From assembly GCF_016734905.1 (NCBI RefSeq), contig NZ_JAERPO010000001.1:310001-374000 (forward strand): DNA of 64,000 nucleotides, written 5' to 3'. How positions within the stretch are numbered: the stretch's first letter is position 1; each line of letters opens with the position of its first letter. The notes beneath the pieces are model-generated. The model did not search any database and was not told the DNA's origin. It saw nothing but the letters and a program-made list of their open reading frames with translations. The stretch is from Sphingopyxis jiangsuensis. Lineage in GTDB: Bacteria > Pseudomonadota > Alphaproteobacteria > Sphingomonadales > Sphingomonadaceae. Below, piece by piece: positions 44,323 through 56,800 of this stretch. The position numbers were made by a program, and so were the translations under genes.

Positions 44323-45207
44323 TCAGCCCGCGGCAGGCTCGTCTTGCAATTTGTCGGCGGTGCGCAATTCGAAATCGGATGCGTCGTGCCGCTCGTGCAA
44401 CTGGCTCGCCGGATCGCCGGTCACCCGGTTGACCATGCGCCCGCGCCTGACCGCAGGGCGTTTCGCGATCTGATCGGTCCAGCGCTGCACATTCTTATAT
44501 TCGTTCACCTGCAAAAACTCGCCTGCATCATAGACGAGCCCCTTGGCGAGCGCGCCATACCAGGGCCACACGGCCATATCGGCAATCGTATAATCGTCGC
44601 CCGCCAGAAATTCGGTTTCGGCGAGGCGGCGATCGAGGACGTCGAGCTGGCGCTTCACCTCCATCGCATAACGATTGATGGGATATTCCATCTTGTACGG
44701 CGCATAGGCATAGAAATGCCCGAAACCGCCGCCGAGGAACGGTGTGCTCCCCATCTGCCACATCAGCCACGACAGCGTTTCGGCGCGCTTTGCAGTGTCG
44801 GTCGGCAGGAAGGCGCCGAACTTCTCGGCGAGATGGATCAGGATTGCGCCCGATTCGAAGATGCGGATCGGTTCGGGGCCGCTGCGGTCGACGAGCACGG
44901 GAATCTTGCTGTTCGGGTTGATCGCGACATAACCGCTCGAAAACTGGTCGCCCTCGCCGATATTGATCAGCCACGCGTCATATTCGGCGCCCGAGTGGCC
45001 CGCGGCGAGCAGTTCCTCAAGCATCACCGTCACCTTCACGCCATTGGGCGTACCGAGCGAATAGAGCTGGAGCGGGTGCTTGCCGACCGGAAGCTCCTTC
45101 TCGTGCGTCGGCCCCGCGATCGGCCGGTTGATATTTGCGAAGCGTCCCCCGCTTTCCTTGTCCCAGGTCCAGATCTTCGGCGGCACATATTCGCTCTGGT
45201 CGGTCAT
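44323..45207 (-). CDS. yghU: YghU-type glutathione S-transferase
   Basis: It encodes 294 residues. N-terminal thioredoxin fold with LYSLGTPNGVKVTVMLEELL, then NPNSKIPVLVD and ESGAILIHLAEK; the C-terminal helical domain has MGSTPFLGGGFGHFYAY. YghU proteins bind two glutathiones and act as disulfide-bond reductases or peroxidases. The length and N-terminal extension before the thioredoxin fold are typical of the group. The strong downstream hairpin suggests a single-gene unit. Confidence 0.92.
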   Translation of the reverse strand: MTDQSEYVPPKIWTWDKESGGRFANINRPIAGPTHEKELPVGKHPLQLYSLGTPNGVKVTVMLEELLAAGHSGAEYDAWLINIGEGDQFSSGYVAINPNSKIPVLVDRSGPEPIRIFESGAILIHLAEKFGAFLPTDTAKRAETLSWLMWQMGSTPFLGGGFGHFYAYAPYKMEYPINRYAMEVKRQLDVLDRRLAETEFLAGDDYTIADMAVWPWYGALAKGLVYDAGEFLQVNEYKNVQRWTDQIAKRPAVRRGRMVNRVTGDPASQLHERHDASDFELRTADKLQDEPAAG

Positions 45208-45293
45208 CGGGGGTTCCTTGTTGCTTGACGGGAGGGGTTAGGTTGTTGTTCGCAACTTAGGTGCGCCGCGTTACGGCGTCCACCGCCCGATGC

Positions 45294-46472
45294 TCAAATT
45301 ATGTTTTTGGCGCGCAAAGCTGCAATTTCCTCCGCGCCATAGCCAAGATCGGAAAGGATGGCGTTGCTGTGTTCGCCGACCGTCGGAGCGCGCTGCGGCG
45401 CCGCCTTGTCGACCGCCGACAAGGCAATCGGCGCCCGGATGACGGGCGCCGCGGCGGGAGCGCCCGGATAGGCCATCGGTTCGACAAGGCCCATCGCCGC
45501 GACTTGCGGCTCGGCGAGCGCTTCGCTCGCTTTCAACACCGGCGCGGCAGGAACGCGGGCGTCCGCCAATTCGGATAGCGCCGCATCGCGCGACCGTTCG
45601 GCGCACCAGTCCTGCATGATTGCGCTCAACTCGGCCCCATTGTCGCCACGCAATATGTCGCTCGCGAAACGCGGATCGTCGATCAATTCGGGACGGCCGA
45701 CGCAGTTCGCCCAGCGCGCAAATATCGATGCGCCGACGATCTGGGTCACGATCCATCCATCGCGTGTCCGAAACAAATCGGTCGGACCCGAGCTGAACCC
45801 ACGGTTTCCCATCGGCTGACGCTCGATACCGTTGAGCGCATGGTCGATCGTCAGCGCGTTCGACAGTGCGAGCGCCGTGCCGAGCAGCGACCCCGAAACG
45901 CACTGCCCCTTCCCCGTCGCATCGCGCTCGCGCAGTGCGAGCATGACGCCGAAGGCGCAATGGAGCGCGGTTGCGAAATCGACGAAATTGACCTGCGCGC
46001 GGTAGGGCTGGTCGGGCTCGCCGGTCAGGTGGACGGTGCCCGACATCGCTTGTCCGACGGCGTCGAAACCGACGTGGCCCGACAGCGGACCAGTGCTCCC
46101 GAACGCCGATGCCGTCGCAAGGATGACGCGCGGATTGATCACCGACAGGCTCGCGTAATCGAGGTCGAGCTTGACGAGCGCTTCGTGCGGAAGGTTGGCA
46201 ACCACGACGTCGGCAGTCTCGACCAGCTTCCGCACGATCTCACGCCCCTCCGCGCTACCGATCTTGAGGGTCAAGCTGCGCTTGGCGCGGTTCATCTGCA
46301 TGAACATCGCGCCCGATCCGTCTTCGGCCACGGGAACGGTAAAGCGGTCGTCATTGCCGCCCGGCGCCTCGATCCGGATCACGTCGGCGCCGTAATCGGC
46401 CAGCAGAGCGGCGCAATAGGGGCCTGCGATGTAGCGGCCGAAATCCAGTACGCGAATTCCCGTTAGCGGCAC
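45294..46472 (-). CDS. CaiB/BaiF family CoA-transferase (class III)
   Basis: It encodes 392 residues. MPLTGIRVLDFGRYIAGPYCAALLADYGADVIRIE at the start, GFDAVGQAMSG near 135-145, and an Asp in VNFVDFAT (residue 165) at the position of the class III catalytic Asp. It transfers CoA between carboxylic acids, or may act as a racemase-type relative. It is near the ACAD pair but separated by other genes, so a shared pathway is only a possibility. Confidence 0.9.
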   Translation of the reverse strand: MPLTGIRVLDFGRYIAGPYCAALLADYGADVIRIEAPGGNDDRFTVPVAEDGSGAMFMQMNRAKRSLTLKIGSAEGREIVRKLVETADVVVANLPHEALVKLDLDYASLSVINPRVILATASAFGSTGPLSGHVGFDAVGQAMSGTVHLTGEPDQPYRAQVNFVDFATALHCAFGVMLALRERDATGKGQCVSGSLLGTALALSNALTIDHALNGIERQPMGNRGFSSGPTDLFRTRDGWIVTQIVGASIFARWANCVGRPELIDDPRFASDILRGDNGAELSAIMQDWCAERSRDAALSELADARVPAAPVLKASEALAEPQVAAMGLVEPMAYPGAPAAAPVIRAPIALSAVDKAAPQRAPTVGEHSNAILSDLGYGAEEIAALRAKNII

Positions 46473-46613
46473 GCCATCTCCCCTCGCGATTGTTATCGCA
46501 GGAGGGCTAGCAGCCGCCCGTCGACCGGGCCAGCATCTTCATCGAAAGGCGGCGCTTGCATACCGGGCATCGCGCCATATGGTCGGCACATAATTTCAAC
46601 AGGGGATAATTTC

Positions 46614-49856
<3,243 letters not shown>

Positions 49857-49948
49857 AAACTTGGCGGTCCGGCGATGGCTCGCGCAATTTTGTGACGATG
49901 GGGTTGCAAGACTCGCGGGCCGTCGCTAGGTGGCACTCCTCTCAGCGA

Positions 49949-50038
49949 GGAGAGTTGGCTGAGTGGTCGAAAGCGTCGCACTCGAAATGCGAAGTGCCCG
50001 CAAGGGTACCGAGGGTTCGAATCCCTCACTCTCCTCCA
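49949..50038 (+). tRNA. tRNA-Ser (CGA)
   Basis: A 90-base class II tRNA. Acceptor GGAGAGT/ACTCTCC, anticodon stem TCGCA/TGCGA, loop CTCGAAA with CGA at 49983-49985, long variable arm, T arm GAGGG TTCGAAT CCCTC and encoded CCA. Confidence 0.96.
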
Positions 50039-50123
50039 TTTTTTCCCTGATTCGACCAGCAGACCCGACCGAAGCGGCAGCGAAACGGGTTGAACCACCG
50101 ATGTTTCGTCATAAATTGGCATT

Positions 50124-50504
50124 ATGGTATCAGAATCACCAAATGACGACACACGGTCGCCCAGCGTCGTAGCGCCGCTCATTGAGCGGGCGCGGTTTGC
50201 GCCCGGCGATATCGTCCGGCACCGCATGTTCGATTTTCGCGGCGTCGTGTTCGACGTGGACCCGGTCTTTTCGAATAGCGACGAATGGTATGAAGCCATC
50301 CCGGAGGCGGTGCGCCCGGCGAAGGAGCAGCCCTATTACCACCTGCTCGCCGAAAACGACGACTCCTCCTACATCGCCTATGTCAGTCAGCAGAATCTCG
50401 TCGCCGACGGCGACAGCGGCCCGGTCGACCATCCACAGATCGACACGATGTTCGAGGGGATAGAGCGCGGCCGCTATCGTCTCCGCGCGATCCACCGCCA
50501 CTGA
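50124..50504 (+). CDS. hspQ: Heat-shock protein HspQ (YccV, hemimethylated-DNA-binding family)
   Basis: It encodes 126 residues. The core PGDIVRHRMFDFRGVVFDVDP and QPYYHLLAENDD with YVSQQNLV is the HspQ/YccV beta fold. In E. coli HspQ affects DnaA stability and Lon specificity. It has about 25 extra N-terminal residues, mostly polar. It converges on the ABC permease gene. Confidence 0.92.
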   Translation: MVSESPNDDTRSPSVVAPLIERARFAPGDIVRHRMFDFRGVVFDVDPVFSNSDEWYEAIPEAVRPAKEQPYYHLLAENDDSSYIAYVSQQNLVADGDSGPVDHPQIDTMFEGIERGRYRLRAIHRH

Positions 50505-50519
50505 GGGCGGCGCCGCGCG

Positions 50520-51392
50520 TCAGGCTTTCAGCTTCCAGCCCGAAGTCAGCAGGCGATAGGTGAATAGCCCCAGCGCGGCATTGACGCCGACCAGAACCCC
50601 AATCGCCAGCCACACCGGATTGGCGATCGTGGAATCGACCGTCCCGATGAAACCATAACGAAAACCCATGATCGCGTAATAGACGGGGTTTGCGTGCGCG
50701 ACCGTCTGGAACCAGGGGGCAAGGCGGTCGACCGAATAGAAGGTGCCGGATAGCAGCGCCAACGGGGTAACGACAAAATTTGTCACCGCGGCTGCGTGAT
50801 CGAATTTTTCCGCCCATACCGAGGTGATCAGCCCGAGGAAGCCGAGCATCATCGCGCCGAGCACGCCAAACACTGCGATCGCCCAGAAATGGTCGGGCAT
50901 GACATCGACGCCCGGCCACAGCAGCATCGCGAGCCAGAGCGCGAAGCCGACGAGCACCGCGCGCGTTATCGCCGCGCCGACAAGTGCGATCATCAATTCG
51001 CCAACCGCAAGCGGTGGCATCAGATAGTCGACAATCGTCCCTTGAATCTTTCCGACCAACAGCGAAAAGCTTGAATTCGCGAAGCTATTCTGGAGCATCG
51101 CCATCATGATCAGGCCCGGCGCGATGAAATCGGCGAACGGAACGCCAATCACGGTGCGCCCCGCACCGCCCAACGCAACGGTGAAAATGACGAGGAAGAG
51201 GAGCGTCGTGATCGCCGGAGCCCAGATAGTTTGCAGCTGGACCTTGAAAAACCGTCGCACCTCCTTGACATATAGCGCTCGCAGCCCGGGCACATTGAGT
51301 GCACGGATGTGCGGGACGCCGGGTTCGGCGAAGGCCCGCGCAACGGGCGATTTGTTGGAGTCGGGGTACGAAATTTGGGGCTGGTCGTTCAT
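50520..51392 (-). CDS. ABC-2 type transporter permease
   Basis: It encodes 290 residues with about six membrane helices: ITTLLFLVIFTVALGG, FADFIAPGLIMMAML, ALVGAAITRAVLVGFALWLAML, FWAIAVFGVLGAMMLGFLGLI, a re-entrant FVVTPLALLSGTFYSVDRL and VWLAIGVLVGVNAALGLF. This is the ABC-2 polysaccharide/drug-export family. No ATP-binding subunit is adjacent: gcrA is divergent on one side and hspQ converges on the other. ATG 51392 starts MNDQPQISY. Confidence 0.88.
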   Translation of the reverse strand: MNDQPQISYPDSNKSPVARAFAEPGVPHIRALNVPGLRALYVKEVRRFFKVQLQTIWAPAITTLLFLVIFTVALGGAGRTVIGVPFADFIAPGLIMMAMLQNSFANSSFSLLVGKIQGTIVDYLMPPLAVGELMIALVGAAITRAVLVGFALWLAMLLWPGVDVMPDHFWAIAVFGVLGAMMLGFLGLITSVWAEKFDHAAAVTNFVVTPLALLSGTFYSVDRLAPWFQTVAHANPVYYAIMGFRYGFIGTVDSTIANPVWLAIGVLVGVNAALGLFTYRLLTSGWKLKA

Positions 51393-51501
51393 GGCGTTCT
51401 CGCCTATCGCCTCCCCGTTCTTACCGCAAGCAGGGCATTGACGGCGCCGGTCCGTTTGGGACCGCCGAATGCCCGCGGCGTGGAATGATAAGGATTTGCA
51501 A

Positions 51502-52182
51502 ATGTCATGGACCGATGAGCGCATCAACCAGCTGCGCAGCATGTGGGAAAAGGGCCTGACGGCCAGCCAGATCGCCGACGAACTCGGTGGCGTGAGCCGC
51601 AATGCGGTCATCGGCAAGGCGCACCGCCTGGGGCTGAAATCGCGCCCGTCGCCGGTGAAGGCGACGGAGAAGGTCAAGCCCGCCAAGGCTGCGTCCGCGC
51701 CGAAGCCTGCTGCGCCGGCGGCCCCGCGCGCTACTGCTCCTGCTGCGCCGCGGCCGACCGCGACGGCACCCAAGCCCGAACCTCGCCCCGCTGCAGCCGC
51801 CCCGGCACAACCGGCTGCTGGCGACGCCGCGCCCAAGGCCGACACACCGCGCATCGTCTCGATCGGCCCCGGCGGCTTTATCCGGCAGGGCCCCGGCGAC
51901 CAGCAGGCGCCGATCCCGCCTGCCCCGCCGCGCCGCCTCGTGCCCGCAAAGCCGAGCCCCGAGATCGCCGACAAGACGAGCTTGCTCGACCTCAACGACC
52001 GCATCTGCCGTTGGCCGATGGGGCATCCCGGCGAACCCGATTTTCACTTCTGCGGCGAGGCGGTGAACCCCGGCTTCCCTTATTGCGTCGAACATTGCGG
52101 CCGCGCCTATCAGGCGCAGCTGCCGCGCGGAACACGGCGTCCGCCTCCGCCGCCGCCCTTTGGCGGCCCGCGCGTTCGGTGA
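51502..52182 (+). CDS. gcrA: Cell-cycle regulator GcrA
   Basis: It encodes 226 residues. The N-terminal helix-turn-helix MSWTDERINQLRSMWEKGLTASQIADELGG, VSRNAVIGKAHRLGL is the conserved GcrA DNA-binding part that acts with sigma-70 at methylated GANTC sites. A long Ala/Pro linker (residues 55-150) leads to the conserved C-terminal RNA polymerase contact, LLDLNDRICRWPMGHPG with Cys/His pairs to CVEHCGRAYQ. The downstream thioesterase GTG overlaps its stop. Confidence 0.95.
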   Translation: MSWTDERINQLRSMWEKGLTASQIADELGGVSRNAVIGKAHRLGLKSRPSPVKATEKVKPAKAASAPKPAAPAAPRATAPAAPRPTATAPKPEPRPAAAAPAQPAAGDAAPKADTPRIVSIGPGGFIRQGPGDQQAPIPPAPPRRLVPAKPSPEIADKTSLLDLNDRICRWPMGHPGEPDFHFCGEAVNPGFPYCVEHCGRAYQAQLPRGTRRPPPPPPFGGPRVR

Positions 52183-52577
52183 GGCCGTTCGCGCAGGAGT
52201 TCCATTTTGCGCGCACGCTCGGCCTGGAAATGGTCGAGCGCGGTGACGGCCGCTGCGAAATGGCGATCGACATCGAGCGTGAGCGCCATTTCAACCCGCA
52301 AGGCGTCGCGCACGGCGGCGTAGCTTATTCGCTGGCCGATTCGGCAATGGGCGGCGCCTTGACCACATTGATCGCCGACGATGAGTGGTGCGCGACACTC
52401 GAGATCAAGTTCAATTACCACGCGCGGGTCGTCGAAGGACGGCTGACCTGCAAGACCGAGGTGCTTCACCGCGGCAAGCGCGTCGCCAATATCGACGCGC
52501 GACTGTACCAGCACGACCGGCTGGTCGGCAGCGCGAACGGCAATTTTGCCATTTTCCCGGCGCCAAAGGCCGAGTGA
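52179..52577 (+). CDS. PaaI-type hotdog thioesterase
   Basis: It encodes 132 residues, GTG start inside the gcrA stop (GTGA). Motifs: HFNPQGVAHGGVAYSLADSAMGGAL is the hotdog active-site region with Gly-Gly and Asp, followed by EIKFNYHARVVEG. Probably an acyl-CoA thioesterase. Coupling to gcrA may only be an arrangement of convenience. Confidence 0.88.
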   Translation: MRPFAQEFHFARTLGLEMVERGDGRCEMAIDIERERHFNPQGVAHGGVAYSLADSAMGGALTTLIADDEWCATLEIKFNYHARVVEGRLTCKTEVLHRGKRVANIDARLYQHDRLVGSANGNFAIFPAPKAE

Positions 52578-52585
52578 TAATGAAA

Positions 52586-52616
52586 AGGCGCCGGAGGGTG
52601 ATTCCGGCGCCTCTTT
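52586..52616. terminator. Bidirectional terminator between thioesterase and porin-like gene
   Basis: A 10-bp perfect stem AGGCGCCGGA/TCCGGCGCCT with a 7-base loop, followed by CTTT rightward and preceded by AAAA (T run leftward). It serves both convergent genes. Confidence 0.85.
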
Positions 52617-52631
52617 CAGTTTGGCGCGCGA

Positions 52632-53465
52632 TCAGAAGCGATAGCTGATCGTCCCGCGCACGCTATGTGTGCGGAAATTCGGGTCGCTGCGGCGAATATC
52701 GGTTCCGCCACTGTCGACAAGGAAGGGATTGGTCGCCGGCGCGGTGCCGGGGCCGACGTTGACGGTGTAATCATCGTCCTTCACGTCGGTGTAGAGATAC
52801 TCGAGTCCGACGCCGAGATTGTTCGTCACCATCACTTCGGCGCCGCCGCCGACCGCATAGCCCCAGCCATTGGTCTTGCCGTTGTCGCTGAAGCTGTTGG
52901 CGGTGTTCGTCGTCGTGAAACGATTGTCGAGACGCGCATAGGCCGGACCGCCGGTAACATAGAAAAGCGCGCCGCCGCCCGGCGTATAGCCGGCGCGAAG
53001 CCGTGCGCTCGCCTCCCAATCGGCCTCGCGGCTCATCGTGTAACTGGCGGGCGTCGTCGAAAATCCGCTGACGCTGTCGCGCGCGACGCTGTGTCCGCCT
53101 TCGACCAGCGCGCCGAGGACGAAATTGCCCATGCGTTTGTCGTACCCGAGCCGCCCGAAAAAGCCGGGACCATCCTTGTCGTTACGGCACGCCATGTTGG
53201 ATGTGCCCGTCGCGCTTCCACCGCAGAAGCCGGGCGCGAAGGCGTCGCTGCCGCCGACGCTGTTTACGCTGTTGTCGAACTGGCCATCGCCATCGGTGTC
53301 GAAGACCAGCGTTTCGCGGCGATCATTGCCCTGCAATGTCGCGCCGCCGATGACGCTGACATAAGGTCCGTTGAAGTCGCTGCCGGGATCGCGGTCGTCT
53401 TGGGCCAAGGCGGGGACGGCCAGAAGCGACGCCGCCGAAGCAGCGAGGAGAGCTGCGAATTTCAT
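52632..53465 (-). CDS. Opacity-like outer membrane beta-barrel protein
   Basis: It encodes 277 residues. Signal peptide MKFAALLAASAASLLAVPALA, then Gly/aromatic amphipathic strands (FFGRLGYDKRMGNFVLGALVEGG, ASARLRAGYTPGGGALFYVTGG, GVGLEYLYTDV) and the C-terminal SYRF ending in Phe, the barrel assembly signal. Family is the Omp25/LomR-like 8-strand barrel. The insert DTDGDGQFDNS could bind Ca2+. It ends at a shared terminator. Confidence 0.88.
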   Translation of the reverse strand: MKFAALLAASAASLLAVPALAQDDRDPGSDFNGPYVSVIGGATLQGNDRRETLVFDTDGDGQFDNSVNSVGGSDAFAPGFCGGSATGTSNMACRNDKDGPGFFGRLGYDKRMGNFVLGALVEGGHSVARDSVSGFSTTPASYTMSREADWEASARLRAGYTPGGGALFYVTGGPAYARLDNRFTTTNTANSFSDNGKTNGWGYAVGGGAEVMVTNNLGVGLEYLYTDVKDDDYTVNVGPGTAPATNPFLVDSGGTDIRRSDPNFRTHSVRGTISYRF

Positions 53466-53636
53466 ATGATTTCTCCATTATTTGAATGACTTTGCAGTCG
53501 TCTGCGAAACCCTTGGCGGCGGAACGAAGTTCCCCTTTCCGTCCGAAAAGAGACGGATCGGGCATGGTCCGCGATGTATCGAACCGCAGGAAAACCGCGC
53601 TTGCCACCGCCCTCCCCGCGCCCGTATAGCCCGGTC

Positions 53637-55616
53637 ATGAGTCACGATTTGTTCGACAAGTCCGCCCCCGTCGCCGAAAGTTACGACGCCTCGCAGATCG
53701 AGGTTCTGGAGGGGCTGGAGCCTGTCCGCCGACGGCCGGGCATGTATATCGGCGGGACCGACGAGCGCGCGCTGCACCACCTCGCAGCCGAAGTCATCGA
53801 CAACAGCATGGACGAAGCGGTCGCGGGGCATGCGAGCCGCATCGAAATCACGCTCGACGTTGGCAACCGCCTGACCGTGACTGACAACGGCCGCGGTATT
53901 CCCGTCGACCCGCACCCCAAGTTTCCGGGCAAATCGGCGCTCGAAGTCATCCTCACCACGCTTCACTCGGGCGGCAAGTTCGAAGGCAAGGCCTATGCAA
54001 CCTCGGGCGGCCTCCACGGCGTCGGGGTCAGCGTCGTCAACGCGCTGTCGATCGAAACGGTGGTCGAGGTAGCGCGGAACAAGCAGCTTTTCCGCCAACG
54101 CTTTGCCCAGGGCGCCCCGCAAGGAGCGCTCGAGGAACTCGGCCCGACACCCAACCGGCGCGGCACGAGCGTATCGTTCGTCCCCGATCCGGCGATTTTC
54201 GGCGAACATGGGCGTTTCAAGCCCCAACGCCTCCATCGGCTTGCGCGCTCGAAAGCCTATCTGTTCGCGGGCGTTGAAATCCGCTGGAAATGCGCGCCCG
54301 AACTGATCGGCGACGATACCCCAGCCGAAGCGGTGTTCCAGTTTCCCGGTGGCCTCGCCGACCATCTGAAGGAGCAGATCGGGACACGCGAATGCGCGAC
54401 CGCCGAACCCTTTATCGGGCGGCAGGATTTCCCCGACGAGCAAGGCCGCGCCGAATGGGCGATCGCCTGGCCGATCTGGTCCGACGGCAGCTATAGCTGG
54501 TATTGCAACACCATCCCGACGCCTGCCGGCGGCACGCACGAAACCGGGCTGCGCGGGGCTTTGACCAAGGGATTGCGCGCATTCGGCGAACTCGTCGGAC
54601 AGAAAAAGGCGGCGCAGATCACGCCCGAAGACGTGTTCAACGGCGGAGAGATGATGTTGTCCGTCTTCATCCGCGACCCGCAATTCCAGAGCCAGACCAA
54701 GGACCGGCTCTCGAGCCCCGAAGCCGCCCGGCTCGTCGAAAATGCGGTGCGCGACCATTTCGACCATTTTCTGTCGGACAATATGGACCGCGGCCGCGCG
54801 CTGCTGGGTCTCGTGCTCGAACGGATGGACGAGCGGCTGAAGCGCAAGGCCGAGCGCGAGGTCAAGCGCAAGACCGCGACGAGCGGACGCAAGTTGCGCC
54901 TCCCCGGAAAGTTGACAGACTGTGCCAATGACGGGCCAGAAAGTACTGAATTATTTATCGTCGAGGGTGACAGCGCGGGCGGAAGCGCCAAGCAGGCGCG
55001 CGACCGCAAGACGCAGGCGATCCTGCCGATCCGCGGCAAGATCTTGAACGTCGCGAGTGCCAGCACCGACAAGATCCGCGCCAACCAGGAAATCGCCGAC
55101 CTCGCGCTCGCGCTCGGCTGCGGGATGCGCAAGGATTGCGACGCCGACCGGCTTCGCTATGAAAAAATTGTGATCATGACGGACGCCGACGTCGATGGCG
55201 CGCATATCGCGACCTTGCTGATGACCTTCTTCTTTCAGGAAATGCCCGATGTCGTACGCAACGGACATCTCTATCTGGCCCAACCGCCACTCTATCGCCT
55301 GACCGCAGGCTCGGCTTCGGCCTATGCGCGCGACGACGCGCATCGCGCCGAGCTGGAAGCGAGCTTGTTCAAAGGCAAGAAGGTTGATGTCGGCCGCTTC
55401 AAGGGGCTGGGAGAGATGAATCCGAACCAGCTCAAGGAAACGACGATGGACCCGGCGACGCGCAGCCTGCTCCGCGTCACCCTGCCGCAGGAATATGAGG
55501 AACGGCACCAGGTCAAGGATCTGGTCGACCGGCTGATGGGCAAGCATCCCGAGCACCGCTTCCAGTTCATCCAGGCCAATGCGGCGACGCTCGACGAGGC
55601 GGCGATCGACGCCTGA
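53637..55616 (+). CDS. parE: DNA topoisomerase IV subunit B
   Basis: It encodes 659 residues. GHKL ATPase motifs: EVIDNSMDEAVAG, TDNGRGIPVD and GGLHGVGVSVVNALS; transducer KKGQ-like lysine loop; the Toprim domain has FIVEGDSAGGSAKQARD, PIRGKILNV and IIMTDADVDGAHI; the C-terminal QTTMDP-like KETTMDPATRSLLRV. It decatenates sister chromosomes with ParC. The start codon ATG at 53637 matches MSHDLFD. Divergent from the barrel protein. Confidence 0.96.
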   Translation: MSHDLFDKSAPVAESYDASQIEVLEGLEPVRRRPGMYIGGTDERALHHLAAEVIDNSMDEAVAGHASRIEITLDVGNRLTVTDNGRGIPVDPHPKFPGKSALEVILTTLHSGGKFEGKAYATSGGLHGVGVSVVNALSIETVVEVARNKQLFRQRFAQGAPQGALEELGPTPNRRGTSVSFVPDPAIFGEHGRFKPQRLHRLARSKAYLFAGVEIRWKCAPELIGDDTPAEAVFQFPGGLADHLKEQIGTRECATAEPFIGRQDFPDEQGRAEWAIAWPIWSDGSYSWYCNTIPTPAGGTHETGLRGALTKGLRAFGELVGQKKAAQITPEDVFNGGEMMLSVFIRDPQFQSQTKDRLSSPEAARLVENAVRDHFDHFLSDNMDRGRALLGLVLERMDERLKRKAEREVKRKTATSGRKLRLPGKLTDCANDGPESTELFIVEGDSAGGSAKQARDRKTQAILPIRGKILNVASASTDKIRANQEIADLALALGCGMRKDCDADRLRYEKIVIMTDADVDGAHIATLLMTFFFQEMPDVVRNGHLYLAQPPLYRLTAGSASAYARDDAHRAELEASLFKGKKVDVGRFKGLGEMNPNQLKETTMDPATRSLLRVTLPQEYEERHQVKDLVDRLMGKHPEHRFQFIQANAATLDEAAIDA

Positions 55617-55672
55617 GAATTTTTTTTCGGCGTCGCCGTCAGAAATCCGCATTGCTGCCGACTAAAAGGGGT

Positions 55673-56221
55673 ATGCAGCATGCGATTTTGGACAATGGGG
55701 TGACCGAATCCAAGCAGGACCGGCTGTTTCGCGAGGCCATCGAGCAATTCGGTGGTGCGCTGGCGCGGATGGCGCGTGGTTATGAGGCCAATGCCGATGC
55801 GCGGCGCGACCTCGAGCAGGAATTGCAGGTCGCACTCTGGCAGAGTTTCGAACGCTTTGACGGCTGCTGCTCACTAAGCACATGGGTTTGGCGTGTCGCG
55901 CATAATCGGGCGGTTTCATTCGTCGTATCGCAAAAACGGCATCGGCAGCGCGGCTGGTCGAGCATCGAGGAACTGGAGATTTCTCACGATGCGGCATCGA
56001 TGATCGATGACGCCGATGAACGCGATGCGATGGCCCGGATATTGGCGATCATCGACTGCCTCGACCCGCCCGACCGCCAGATCATGCTGCTCTATCTCGA
56101 AGGCGTGACCGGCGCCGACATTGCCGAGATAACGGGGGTTACGAGCGACGCCGTCGCGACCAAGATCCATCGCTTCAAGGCGATGCTGACGCGGCGCTTT
56201 GCCGAAGGAGGTGCCGCATGA
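55673..56221 (+). CDS. ECF-type sigma-70 factor
   Basis: It encodes 182 residues. Region 2 RDLEQELQVALWQSFERFDGCCSLSTWVWRVAHNRAVSFV; region 4 DPPDRQIMLLYLEGVTGADIAEITGVTSDAVATKIHRFKAML. The start is uncertain: TTG 55652, ATG 55673 and GTG 55700 are in frame. The gene overlaps the following membrane-protein gene (ATGA), so the two are probably a sigma/anti-sigma pair; that pairing is an inference from coupling. Confidence 0.88.
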   Translation: MQHAILDNGVTESKQDRLFREAIEQFGGALARMARGYEANADARRDLEQELQVALWQSFERFDGCCSLSTWVWRVAHNRAVSFVVSQKRHRQRGWSSIEELEISHDAASMIDDADERDAMARILAIIDCLDPPDRQIMLLYLEGVTGADIAEITGVTSDAVATKIHRFKAMLTRRFAEGGAA

Positions 56222-56793
56222 CCGACAATGGCGAAACGAACCGTCTGCGCGCGATATGGCAAAGCAATGAGGCAGAACTCGACGCGCTCTCGCTCGACGC
56301 CGTGAGGGAGCGGGCGGCGCGTCTCGGAAGCGCCGTCGAGCGACGGAACCGGCGCGAATATGGCGCGGCCGCGATCGTTGTGGTCATGTTCGCACTTTAT
56401 GCTGCGGTGTTGCCTGGCTTGCTCCTCAAGCTCGGGAGCCTGCTGACAATCGCCGCCGCCTTGTTCGTGGCGTGGCAGCTTTCGCGGCGCACGTCGCGAT
56501 CCAATCCGGACGCCGAAATGTGCGATATCCGGGCCTTCTATCGCGCACGGCTTGCCCGCGAGGAGTATATGCTTGCGCGGGTCGGCCGTTGGTATCTTGC
56601 ACCGTTCGTCCCCGGACTCGGCATTTTCATGGCGGGGCAAGCCAAGCAGGCGGGGACCGATGGGGTGGCCGCGTGGCTGTTCTTTGCAGCGCTCCCCGCG
56701 CTTGTTTTCCTCGCCATCTGGTTGGTCAACCTTCGTGTCGCTGCCAAGTTGCGACAACAGATTGCGCGGCTCGACAGCTACTCGAACGACTGA
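56218..56793 (+). CDS. Membrane protein, candidate anti-sigma factor
   Basis: It encodes 191 residues. A charged N-terminal 45-residue region (DALSLDAVRERAARLG, ERRNRREYG) is followed by paired helices near 50-88, a loop, and further hydrophobic segments near 128-145 and 150-172. No zinc HxxxCxxC motif is seen. Overlap with the sigma gene by 4 bases and position before a hydrolase support an anti-sigma role without proving it. Confidence 0.65.
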   Translation: MTDNGETNRLRAIWQSNEAELDALSLDAVRERAARLGSAVERRNRREYGAAAIVVVMFALYAAVLPGLLLKLGSLLTIAAALFVAWQLSRRTSRSNPDAEMCDIRAFYRARLAREEYMLARVGRWYLAPFVPGLGIFMAGQAKQAGTDGVAAWLFFAALPALVFLAIWLVNLRVAAKLRQQIARLDSYSND

Positions 56794-56800
56794 AGAGGGA

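Noticed and set aside
50136..50501. Minus-strand open frame opposite hspQ
   Set aside because: The plus strand carries the complete HspQ family core, so the opposite frame is a shadow.
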